DNA from: Whalleya microplaca
Lineage: Eukaryota; Ascomycota; Sordariomycetes; Xylariales; Xylariaceae
DNA length: 64,000 nt
Assembly (NCBI GenBank): GCA_022497155.1
Contig: MU385772.1
Coordinates: 218,121-282,120, forward strand
Reading direction: 5' to 3'
The notes below the pieces were generated by a model. The model was given only the letters and a program-made list of their open reading frames with translations. It was not told the origin of the DNA and did no database searches. Shown here one piece after another: positions 35,683 to 45,055 of the stretch. Both the position numbers and the translations under genes were made by a program. The stretch's first letter is position 1, and each line of letters opens with the position of its first letter.

Positions 35683-36912
35683 ATGACTGCGAAATTTTCT
35701 GATTTTGATGAAAAGCCAGTTGTTAGACTAGGCCGGACTCTATGGTCGTGGGATCTTTGCAAAGATTGTGACACAGAGCAGCCTTGCGTCTCTCAGGCAT
35801 GTCCCAGCCGTCGTATTCCCCAGCTTCATAGGTATTTACAGTACTGTAAAGCTATTACAGCAAACTATCTCGAAGAAAAGCCTGCAGACACAAGGTTAAT
35901 TAAAACCGGAGAAGACCTCCTTGTCATTATCTCAACTTTGAAATCCTATCCAGACGCGACACGTGCAGAGCTTTGTCAAAAATGCATTCCAACAGCTGGT
36001 CCTATTTCGGATCCCTCAGAACAAGTCGATAGATGCATTGGAACTTGGTGTTAAGGTGCTATTCATGATCGACTCTTCAGCGTTGCATCATTCCAATAGG
36101 TTAGAGGAGGGTACCTTCCGTTTGCACTGGGAGAGTGATGTGCCGTTCAGCAAGTTTTTCCAGGATCTCTTCCCCCCTGGAGATCACCCTACACTGAGCC
36201 ATGCCAATAGCGAACATTTTATGGATATGAAGTCAGCGATGAAGGCTACAAATCTCAAGAAGAGGCTCGGGATCAATATAAGACCTACTCCAGACATCAG
36301 AGATCATCTACGCCTTGACAGGAGATACAAAGTTCTTCACGTTTATCACTACACTGCTTTCCTCAAGGAGCAATTGAGGGCAACAAGGGAAGCGAAGGAC
36401 TGCTCAACTATATCGTCATTTCTTACAAAGTAAATGCCATGACTATTTGAAGATTGATAATTCTATATCATAACTGACCGTTTACTAGAAGACCATTATC
36501 GCGGCAGTTAGTTCTAGAAGTTTTGGACTCTCTTCAGAGGGTATTATTCCCACTGGAGGACCCAAAATCGAAAGGGCTCCTCCAGTCACTAACTTCCACC
36601 TGTTCATTCGACTCGGATATCCTCGACTTTGAGTTCAAGTCCTTAAGGCGGGACGGCGAAGAGATCATTCCTTATATATATCTCGCCGACAGACTCTCGG
36701 ATTTATATAATGAGCTTGAAACCCCCCAACCGCGCGGTTGGCTTGAACGGGAGATGGAGAGGAAGAGTGGTGCTAGATACGTGATGATGGCCACATTGGT
36801 GGGGGTCATCTTCGCTGTGCTTCTAGGAATGGAGTCGCTGGCTGTGAGCTCATACCAGGCTCACATTGCATATCAGGCCTGGCAGTATCCCGTTGCACCA
36901 CCTCGTCAGTGA
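35683..36912 (+). CDS. C-terminally anchored fungal protein of unknown function, with a +1 frameshift
   Basis: The first segment (35683 to about 35960) encodes VVRLGRTLWSWDLCKDCDTE and a helical stretch ending STLKSYPDAT. The continuation, QSFVKNAFQQLVLFRIPQNKSIDALELGVKVLFM, lies in the next frame, so one base is extra or two are missing near 35957-35965. The second segment runs to 36429. An intron 36430-36488 joins LTK|RPLSRQLVLEVLDSLQRVLFP in frame. The product would be about 385 residues, with one membrane helix near the C-terminus (MMATLVGVIFAVLLGMESLAV) after HWESDVPFSKFFQDLFP and ADRLSDLYNELETPQPRGWLE. I recall similar fungal proteins with this layout but no function. The head-to-head arrangement with the GDSGSW protein suggests a two-gene module. 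Confidence 0.6.
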
Positions 36913-38530
36913 CTATACGGTGTGCTAGCACGTCGTACCTATATTTGTCTATGAACAAGGACTACTGAGTATATCCTTGGGTATCTGAGCTATTGTACGT
37001 GCTTCTAGTGCGACTTATCTTCATATCTAGTATTCAAAGATATGTTACATAGGTGAAACGTATTTGTATTTTTGATAGGATCAAGTGAGGTAATGTATCA
37101 TGAGGCATCGTCCCTGCACACGCTTTTCAAATGAATTTGCACTATCTAGTTACAGGTATAACAGGTACGCTACGACAGTGAGTGTTTTAGGTAACATCTG
37201 GTAGTCCAATATGGCTTGTCACAATTACCAATGCGGTTTAACGATACGAGTAGCCAATGATGAAGATCCATATATCGCAATTGGACCTCGCTGAGCTTAC
37301 TCTTGTATCGATAGAGTCTGTCAGCATACCTCTAGGTATTGTAACAAGAGCAAACGGACTCTAGGACCAAAAGAGGTACTTTGTTTTGCTAAAGCAAATA
37401 TCTCGCCATAATACTTATTCCAATAGTCTTCAATCTAGTAACTATATGGTCCACCTGCAAAACCTTACCTACGCCGAGACTATATATGCTCACTAGGCTG
37501 TAGCTATGAGACTTACTTCTGCATAGCAATTCCAGGAACCCCGACAAGCCACATCTCAATCATCTTGAGAATACATGAGCTGCCTTGAACCCTGGCCTAG
37601 TCCAGCGTAGCCACTGACTGCACCGACTTTCGGCTGACCAGCAGAATCGACACCTATAGGTCAATTGTTAGCGCTGATGGCCCCTCTTTTTCCGGATTTT
37701 TCGGTTTGGACCTTGTGATAGAAGCGGCCATTATATTGAAACCCGACTAATACGTTGGAGTCGATGCAGGTACTCAAACAATTACCACTGTCAACGCCAC
37801 CATGGCCTCCACACCCTCCAGCGATCCTGTCAGTTCATTATAATCATCCCCTTGAACTTATGTGGCCGCTGATATCAGCAGCACTTTGAACTCGACATTT
37901 AGGGGGTTTGGCCACAACCTCTGCCCTATAATCTACTCTCAGATTATGAGAAGTTTTCATGCCGTCTTCCCTCTAGGGTAAGATAGTGTTGGGGCGTGCG
38001 TCCTTCTCGTCACGGTCTACAAGGGTTGTGGAGGATTTGCTACGAGAACCCTGTGCATTTGCGTGGAATACTAAGATGATGAAGAAGTAAGAAAAACAGC
38101 CAACTCGACAAGGCTTCAGAGAAACTAGTAGAATGCCTCCTTAACTCTTAAGCAGTATCTGAGCGTTGAATAACAAGCCCCATACTCGTAACAGGGAAAT
38201 CTGGGATATCTTCTGAGCAGTCCTAATATTCATACCAGAATGGTAGCACCTGCTATTATAACTCAACTGGAAGGGCCATAGACATAATCCCACAACCATA
38301 CCAAACCATCACCAACAACTGGGGTTCGATTTATATAACAATTGTGGTTCCTTGGTGAAGTTGCGGTAGCTAGAGACCGTATCCACACACTCCTTCAAAC
38401 GCTGCCGTCAAAAACTCATTTCAAACGGCACATTCTATCTCACGCCGTCAGCCGAATCAACCCATATGCTCATTATGTCACCTCCAGCAAGACGCCGAAC
38501 ACTCATGACGGATTACAGGGATATAATTCA
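36913..38530. other. Gene-poor accessory DNA
   Basis: No frame of more than about 60 codons with coding character is present. Composition is moderately AT-rich without RIP-level depletion. This stretch begins the 12-kb accessory interval that carries LTR fragments, a MITE and a tRNA-like fragment. Confidence 0.45.
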
Positions 38531-38660
38531 GGTGGCTGGACGCCCCACAAGCTGTGGCTTATATATAGGATGCTTCGCCTCCTACTCAGTCGGACTCTAG
38601 TGATGATACTTCTCTAATAATAACTACTATACTACTCATAACCTGCGTCTATTTCATCAA
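38531..38660 (+). repeat. Dispersed LTR-like fragment, copy 1
   Basis: GGTGGCTGGACGCC, then TTATATA, then GGACTCTAGTGATGATACTTCTCTAATAATAACTACTAT matches 44931-45055 with scattered transitions and small gaps. The TATA-like element followed by a short leader suggests an LTR promoter region. A more distant relative may be at 46420-46500. Confidence 0.55.
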
Positions 38661-38810
38661 CTCATTACGCCATGAAATGGAATAAGGGGGACGCTGACCA
38701 TCAAGAACCAAATACCACAAGAGAGACGACCAATGGACTTTCTGTTAAACTCCGGGTATATGATACGTACATACTAGGGTGGGGGGACATACTATATAAG
38801 GAGATATTGT

Positions 38811-39135
38811 AACACGGGCTTGGATAGGGCTTGGGATAGATTAATTTAGATAATGATTTCTCCATGGCCTCTAGGGTACTTGCTAGTCTAAATATAATAA
38901 GGGGAGATAGGTCCTCATGTGGACCTTCTTCCGTAGTACGTATTGCTGATACGTATCTTGTCTGTTGCCGACGTAGCTGTCGTTGAGGTCGTCATGCTTT
39001 TTGTTAGGTAGTCATATATACTAATAGTATCGAATATTAGCTAATAGTATCCAATATATGTATTACTACAGCATTCCTGCATCTCGTATAGCTTCAACAG
39101 GTCTTGGCTCCAGTCCCCGTGCGACAGATATACTA
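38811..39135 (-). repeat. RIP-diverged LTR copy, inverted relative to 40605-40929
   Basis: Read on the minus strand, this aligns along its length with the plus strand of 40605-40929. Shared landmarks are GACCTGTT(G)GAAGCTATA(C/T)GAGATGCAGGAATGCTG, then ATATATGACTACCT(A/C)ACAAAA, then C(A/G)TCGGCAACAGACAAGATACGTA, then GAAGAAGGTC or GCAGAAGGTC, and an end CC(C/A)AAGCCC...GTTACAA. Differences are dominated by C/T and G/A, consistent with RIP. The end GTTACA and the internal TATA of the partner copy fit an LTR. Confidence 0.7.
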
Positions 39136-39954
39136 GCAGTGGAAGGCATTTATCCCTAGCAGCACCCTACTAATATGTACCATTGTATATGCAACTCTTT
39201 CATAGTTATTTAAATAATATTAAATATATATATATTATCTTTTTTTTAAAAAAAATTAAACCATAATAGTAATATAAAATTATATATTTTGGAACGTTGA
39301 ATCTTGAACGGGTCCTCGTGTTAGGAAGGTAGTTAAGGGGTAACCACCGGGTATGCCACCAAAGCCCTCGGCTTCGCTAGCACCTTATTGATCTTCAGCG
39401 CAACAACAGCTGCAGCTTAGTGAGGGAGCATGATTCCTTGGTTCAACGCTTCTATCGGTTCGATGGGGTGATCCAGCCTCAAGGATCGCAGCGTTAACGC
39501 CCGTAAAACTCCGGGCTCGGAGGCTGAAGGCATGTTTGAGTGGGTAGAGAGGCCGCCACCGCTATCATTCACGGGAACCGACAGTGCATGTTTCAATATC
39601 GAATTTCTTTTCTACTGACCGGTGCGCCAGGCAATATCTTCATCCGCACCTCTCCCAGGCCAGGAGTCACGTTCTAACCTCGCCGGCGTAACGATTCATG
39701 TCGATATGTCCACCCCGGCTAGGACAACTGTGTTTACACCGCTGGGCGTATTACGCTATACAGCCAATGGTATAAGAGCATGCCAGCGTCAAAATCTTCA
39801 CGCACGATCATATAGTAGTCAATATTAGATGTGATCACCACATACTTATTCTTGACTCACCGAATCACTAATACCAGCCTATTCCAAAGAGAGGTTGAGT
39901 AGGTAGGCGATTGAGTAACAGTTAGGCGTTATAGATGCTGTATCTCCATAACTA
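39136..39954. other. Spacer between inverted LTR copies, no supported gene
   Basis: A short AT-rich patch (39200-39285) is followed by a GC-balanced stretch at 39290-39620 with no long frame. A 68-codon frame at 39622-39828 has no recognisable domain and is not called. Confidence 0.4.
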
Positions 39955-40140
39955 ACTATCACAGTTACAGTGTGCGCAATGATCATTTAGGTGCTGCCGT
40001 GATCACTCTAGTTGTTAAAATAAATTATGTAAAGGTCTAAGATCTAAAGAATCTCTAACAGCCTAGAGGATTCCTTTTAAGCAACAGAGCCCTCGAAGCA
40101 ATTATTACTCCGAGATCCTTTTTCTTAAGGCACTATAACG
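39955..40140 (+). repeat. Solo-LTR-like copy related to the edge of the 56.6-kb copia relic
   Basis: The plus strand aligns with the minus strand of about 56690-56815. Both share CAGTTA(C/T)AGT, then ATCATTTAGGTGCTGCCGTGATCACTCTA (or TTATTTAAGTGCTGCCGTAATTACTCTA), then AGATCTAAGATC-like words, then CCTTTTAAGC. Further on, a CTCCGAGATCC word matches the palindrome at 56647-56700. It is less AT-mutated than the 56-kb copy. Confidence 0.6.
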
Positions 40141-40604
40141 AATACCCCTATTACCGTGACACTAGCTATATAGTTCACAGCACCATCAATTGTACCATAC
40201 CAAGCGCCGCACCTCAATGCTCTCCCTTGGCCTTGCACTCTCTGGTGTCAAAATATGCGAGAGAGGCATGATGCGCACCTGGTTTTGCGTATGTCAAACC
40301 AATCGCTTAATATGTCTAGAATAGGACACGGAGCTTACAGAGAGCAACGCCATTCTCGCTACCCTCGTAACACACGGCAGCAAATAATCGACGGCGAGAA
40401 CGTCTCTCAGGACTACATTCCGAAAGTGGAGCCACTTTGTGTCATCTTTCTCTTTTCCCCTTTACCCTTCATTCTTTCCCTATATGTCTATGCATGCATA
40501 TTTTTCTATTCTCCTTGATGTATTTATCATAATCCAAGCCGTCTGTAGGAAAAAGAGACATATATTGTAAGCGCCGATTATCGTCCTTGCGTCGCTGTTA
40601 CCAC

Positions 40605-40929
40605 TATCACACGGGGATTGGGGCCAAAGACCTGTTGGAAGCTATATGAGATGCAGGAATGCTGCACGAGTACATATATTGGGTGCTGTTGGATATTACT
40701 CGATACTGTTAGAATATATGACTACCTCACAAAAGGTATGGCAACCTGACGACGGCTACATCGGCAACAGACAAGATACGTACCAGGAATACGTATAGCG
40801 GCAGAAGGTCTATATAAGACCTGTCGCCGACCATAGATTTAGATTTAGAACAGCAAGCACCCTCAGAGGCTATAAAGAATTATTAGCAAATTGATATATT
40901 CCAAGCCCTGACCCCAGCCCTTGTTACAA
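40605..40929 (+). repeat. LTR copy with TATA box, inverted relative to 38811-39135
   Basis: It shares the landmarks listed for the inverted partner. This copy keeps TCTATATAAGACC at about 40809-40821, a good TATA box, and ends ...TTGTTACAACC near 40929. The conserved upstream part (from GGGGATTGGGGCCAAAGACC) probably belongs to the internal 3' end of a retroelement, so this would be a 3' LTR remnant. It lies directly upstream of the small gene at 40983 and could supply its promoter. Confidence 0.7.
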
Positions 40930-40982
40930 CCACCGATTATTATCGTCATATCTTTACACTTCCCAAACAATAGACTTGAATC

Positions 40983-41423
40983 ATGGCTACTACTAGAGTC
41001 TGGCTTGATTGTAAGGAAAAAACCGTCGAGGGCCACACAAAGCAGTGCATCCTTTTCTTCGATGGCAAAGAAATCTGGGGGCCGACGTCGTGCCATGACA
41101 ACACGACCCAGCTGCGAGATGCCCTTCATAAGGCTGATTCCCGATTTGATTTGCAAATTATGGAGAAGCCCAAAACGATCGAGGGTCACACACGCTACAT
41201 CAGCGTCAGCGCTGGCAAAAATGTTTATTTGGACAAACTCTCCACTCACGACAACATGGCAGGGCTATGTAAAGCCGCCTTCGATGCCCAACAGGTACGC
41301 GGCTCTCGTTCTATTTACTTGAGGCCTTGTCCCCAAAAGTTCTCTGAGGATAGAGCCGGTGCAGCACTGCCATCTCAGACCCCCAGCCGTTCTCAGGCAC
41401 CTCCAGTTCTGGATCTACTTTGA
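40983..41423 (+). CDS. Small hypothetical protein with internally duplicated module
   Basis: A single exon encodes 146 residues. The protein is made of two similar halves of about 45-50 residues. In the first, EKTVEGHTKQ is followed by GKEIWG, SCHDNTTQLRDAL. In the second, PKTIEGHTRY is followed by GKNVYL, STHDNMAGLCKAAF. The nucleotide sequences of the two halves are still alike (AAACCGTCGAGGGCCACAC against AAACGATCGAGGGTCACAC, about 150 nt apart), so the duplication may be fairly recent. The C-terminus is Ser/Pro/Gln-rich and disordered. There is no signal peptide or membrane span. The ATG lies about 165 nt after the TATA box of the adjacent LTR. I do not recognise the family. Confidence 0.6.
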   Translation: MATTRVWLDCKEKTVEGHTKQCILFFDGKEIWGPTSCHDNTTQLRDALHKADSRFDLQIMEKPKTIEGHTRYISVSAGKNVYLDKLSTHDNMAGLCKAAFDAQQVRGSRSIYLRPCPQKFSEDRAGAALPSQTPSRSQAPPVLDLL

Positions 41424-42093
41424 CACATTCAAACCTCGTACAAATACATGAAAACTAATCCCTTTCCAGTAAGGATTGTACTTGCACCGATTATTCGTTT
41501 CGAACGCTCCGCCTCCGGAGATGGCGTCATGAAGGGTGGGCTTCGTCGTAGCAGGATTGTTGCTAAACAAAGAGTAATAGCGTTTGAAATGGAGGACAGT
41601 ATTTTCAAGGGTCTCTGCGACATACTGAAGTAGGGTGCATCAAAATGCCCCTATTCGCCGCTCACTCAATGTCACGTGCCCTAGAGGGTATCACGGTCAC
41701 TATTAGAGGAGCCCACCAAGAAGCCAGCCTTCGATTATTAGCCCACAACTTATACGGTAGCTAGAATTCTGTACTAGGCAAAATTCCACCCTTTCACTCA
41801 CTTAATATATCATCGTCTTAACTGCCAATTTCTAGTGCTTCTTGTGCAAGCTTTAATATGAAATACTAGTAATACAGATAGGTAGCCATGGATGAATGTT
41901 GTATTAGGTATGGAGTAATTCTAATCTAGTCAGAGGTGGTATGTGCTTATAAGTAAGCTAGTCCTTTTTCCAGACACATCTTTGTTCCATTCACACTCCC
42001 CCTCTAGTACTATCAATAGCTATTTGGTGTTAATGTTGCTGTAGAGGTTATTGTGGGAACTATAGTTGTATTGGGTTAGGTTCTAGTTTCTTG
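41424..42093. other. Intergenic region, no supported gene
   Basis: Two overlapping 61-64 codon frames on opposite strands (41429-41633) cannot both be real and neither has a recognisable feature. The rest has no gene. Confidence 0.4.
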
Positions 42094-42594
42094 TACTAGC
42101 GTTGGCTATTTCGCCTCCTCACGCCCAAAGGGCGTTGCGCTTTAACTAGTAAAAAACCCTACCTAGGTAGTAATTTGTCACACTAGTGGATACATTCTTT
42201 TGTTAATGATCTGCTAATAAACCAATGTAGCTCTAGGTAGTTGAATATTTACTCTAACCTTAATACGTTTCAGCCTGTTAATCTCTTAAGCATAATAGCT
42301 TTAGGGCATTTATACCTACTAAGACTGCTATAATCCGCTATAGCTATAGCGCTTTTAATAACGATATGCCCTATAATTATAGCAGGTCTAGTTTTACTTT
42401 TGTAATAGTTGAGGGTTAGATTATCGCAATACTGCGACTATTTCTAAGATCTGTAATACCTCCATTTATATATAATCCACACCAGAATGTAAGTATATCC
42501 GAGATCCCCACCAATCTACAATTTACCAGGGCCTTTTACTAGTTAAAGCGCAACGCCCTTTGGGCGTGAGGAGGCGAATTAGCCAACGCTAGTA
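42094..42594. mobile_element. MITE-like element of 501 bp with 61-bp terminal inverted repeats
   Basis: The first 61 bases (42094-42154, starting TACTAGCGTTGGCTATTTCG and ending AACTAGTAAAA) are the reverse complement of the last 61 (42534-42594), with one mismatch at position 16. Each repeat also contains its own small palindrome, ACGCCCAAAGGGCGT. Both ends begin or finish at a TA dinucleotide, compatible with TA target duplication as in Tc1/mariner-type MITEs. The 380-bp interior is AT-rich, has no coding frame and contains TATAGCTATAGC-type words. A diverged single end lies at 33033-33096, so the family is dispersed. Confidence 0.8.
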
Positions 42595-42720
42595 TATGAA
42601 AGTGATTCAACTTTAGCCAGGTAAGTTATCTAAGTAGCGGAGCACCTACCACCTTGAATCCCCCTCATAGGGGTCATTATTGCTTATACCAAATAAACTA
42701 ATTAAGCGAAAACCAATAAC

Positions 42721-42770
42721 GCTGTTAGGAATCGAACCTAACTCGCTCTATATACTCAGCCACAGCTATA
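42721..42770 (-). ncRNA. tRNA-like fragment (pol III box A and box B), possible SINE head
   Basis: On the minus strand, TGTGGCTGAGTATATAGAGC resembles a D-arm/box A and TTAGGTTCGATTCCTAA is a perfect T-arm (5-bp stem, 7-nt loop) containing the box B consensus GGTTCGATTCC. The two arms follow each other almost directly, so the anticodon arm is missing and this is not a functional tRNA. It may be a tRNA pseudogene or the head of a tRNA-derived SINE. Confidence 0.45.
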
Positions 42771-43458
42771 CCCTGGGTTTACGAAGTGATATTGTTTCAA
42801 AAATGGGCGGCGTCGAGATTGTGGCCTAAGGCAGCAAGAGGGTCCCCGGTTTCCTTGGGAGGAAACTGCCAAATATGGCGGCCATTGCACGCGGAAGGCA
42901 ATAACTATTATAAAGTAAGGCGTAATACATGGACTACATGTAGTACAAAAGTATAATGCCTTAGCTATAGTTGTATGATTTGAAGAATACCTTTTACTGT
43001 TCAGTTGTAAAAGAGATACTACATGTACGGGCTTGGCCCGTGCTATTGCTACATGTAAGTGCTGCGCAACAGCTACCTGTAGCAGCAATTCAACTATATA
43101 CCTTTTTACCTTACCGTCAACAGCACCTTGAGATGTAATTATGCAGTCCAGTACTAAGCAGAAATCTTCCAAAGTATGTGCTATTCTTGTACCAATCACC
43201 TTTGTAATTGTAATTGTAGTCCAACATTTTTAATACTATTTGTTATTATGGTAGCATTGACCAAGGAGCGACACAACTGAGTAATTACTATGATTACAAT
43301 CTACTTTGTGTATGTAGCTAATGATATTCCCCTCTAATGTAAATGGCACGGACCATGCCTCTAAATGGTATATGTTAGAAAAAGCCATAGGACAATATTT
43401 TAGTCCTCCTGTCACTGCATATCCCTCTCCTTGAGAACCGATAACTCGGCCCCTTCTT
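42771..43458. other. Intergenic region, no supported gene
   Basis: A 147-codon minus-strand frame at 42756-43199 overlaps the tRNA-like fragment and lacks any recognisable domain or splice structure, so it is not called. A GGGCTTGGCCCGT mini-palindrome lies near 43029, between two ACATGTA words. Confidence 0.4.
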
Positions 43459-44110
43459 CTATTCCGGCCTTGTGCTCTCTTCACTCGCGTACATAACAAC
43501 AGGAGCCGGATGCGCGCTTAATGGGCCACTCAGCTGGCATATCAGCGGGGTGAACTTGCCCATCTGGATACAGCTCAGATATGCGCTCGGGTCGCTCGTC
43601 ACGCTTGGGTTCATGTCAAGATAGTGAGTAGCATCCAGACCGGCGCTATATATATTCCCTAATCAGTAACGATGATCTACACCTATATTGGAAGAATCAA
43701 AGCTCAGGGCTCAAAGGAGGCTTTGCTTACCCTGCTGCATCATCTGTCAGTGACTGGTACACCTCAACTCGGTAGTTCGTGGTGCTAGTCCACCCCTTCT
43801 CCGGCAGACGCCATTGCAGTGCCGGGTCGGTGCATTGGGTCCAGTTTGTCGGGCCCGGGGTAATGCTGGCAGGCCAAGCATAGCTGCAGGTTGTGGTAAG
43901 GTTGGCACCGGTGGTTGATGAAGCGTCTGGGTAGTTGACTGTTATGCTGATGGAGGAGTCAATAGCACCAGTGCCATAGGTGCCGGATACCGGGAGTTTC
44001 GCACTCAAAGCGGTGATGTCAAACTCATGGATAGCTCTAGATTCGAGAGGGAGAGCTAGAGTAAGAGGGAGAAGCGGAAGGAGGGAGGCTAGCATGGTGG
44101 GAGCGTGCAT
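43459..44110 (-). CDS. Small secreted protein, candidate effector (AA1-like type)
   Basis: Two exons (44110-43731 and 43645-43459, an 85-nt intron from GTAAGC to TATATAG) encode about 188 residues. Residues 1-19 form a signal peptide (MLASLLPLLPLTLALP core, cleavage around Ala-Leu-Pro-Leu). The mature protein is a beta-rich domain with four Cys (TTTCSYAWP, NWTQCTD, YLSCIQMG, LICQLS), enough for two disulfides, and Asn-Leu-Thr and Asn-Trp-Thr glycosylation sites. The spacing CSYAWP...W..C.D...W resembles small secreted AA1-like proteins of plant-associated ascomycetes, a tentative assignment. A TATA box (TATATAAA, minus strand) lies at about 44211-44219, about 100 nt before the ATG. The gene stands alone in repeat-rich DNA, a typical effector setting. 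Confidence 0.75.
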
Positions 44111-44930
44111 CTTTGCAGAACAAGAATGGAGGTCTTTGAACTCGAGTTGTTGTAGTTGGAGAAGTCGGATTGGGAGATGAAGAGAGACAGTAAACTCGAG
44201 GGCTTGGAGGTTTATATAGAACAGGAAAGATGGGAACACAAGGTGTTGGGAAAGAATGAATCTTTACCTAGGTGAAGATTGGGCTCCCTCTCGAAATCCA
44301 ATTGGACGCTAAAGGGTCAACGGGTCTTTAATTAGTCAGAAAGTATTATGAATTTTCCTAAATTGACTATAAGATTGTTAGTAAGATAAGTTACTGTTAT
44401 ACAATATGATTGATGTTATCTACCTATCAAGCATCAATTCAACCGCTTCTCAACTTGGATTGAGGGGCAAAAATACTAGGTATTATATCTGGGGTCATCC
44501 CTCATATATAAATGCTAGCACTAATCCAATAGGACAGCCCGTCATCATCGATTCCAACCACTTAGAACAAGTTGTTTTCCATTGTCCCCTGAGCGGTGAG
44601 AAGCATCCATTCTCGGACTCGTGTAGTTCAGCTCAGCCTCATAGGATAACCACGAAATAATGAAAGGCACGTGGTAAAAATGAGATATCTCCTGACGATA
44701 CTATGCATACAGATCTCAACGTTACATGAGAGCCAGTATAGGTCAACCACCTCAAGGCAGGACAACACGGGTCTAACGGATGCTGAGGTGAGATGGCGGA
44801 AAAGAAAATTCTCTGAGTCAGCAAGCTGAGCAGGGCTGGTCTTTGACAGCCCTTCACCGTATTCTGGCTTGTCATTAGCTGCCAGCTATGATGCGTCATT
44901 GTGTTGGATTATAGGGGAAATAGGAAACCC
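44111..44930. other. Intergenic region upstream of the secreted-protein gene
   Basis: Contains the promoter of the secreted-protein gene at its left end. Remaining frames are short and unsupported. Confidence 0.4.
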
Positions 44931-45055
44931 AGGTGGCTGGTACGCCATCTGACCTAGGGTTATATAACTTACGATACCGCTTCAGGGACTCTAGCAAGTA
45001 TACTTCCCTAATAATAGCTACTATGATACCAGTAACCTGCATATGTCTCAATACA
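44931..45055 (+). repeat. Dispersed LTR-like fragment, copy 2
   Basis: GGTGGCTGGTACGCC, TTATATAAC and GGACTCTAGCAAGTATACTTCCCTAATAATAGCTACTATGATACC align with 38531-38660. The TATA-like box is kept at 44959-44966. Confidence 0.55.

Noticed and set aside
42721..42770. Functional tRNA gene
   Set aside because: The T-arm is perfect, but there is no anticodon arm and the acceptor stem does not pair, so only a tRNA-like fragment is reported.
42756..43199. 147-codon minus-strand frame
   Set aside because: Overlaps the tRNA-like fragment and repeat-like sequence. No domain or signal.
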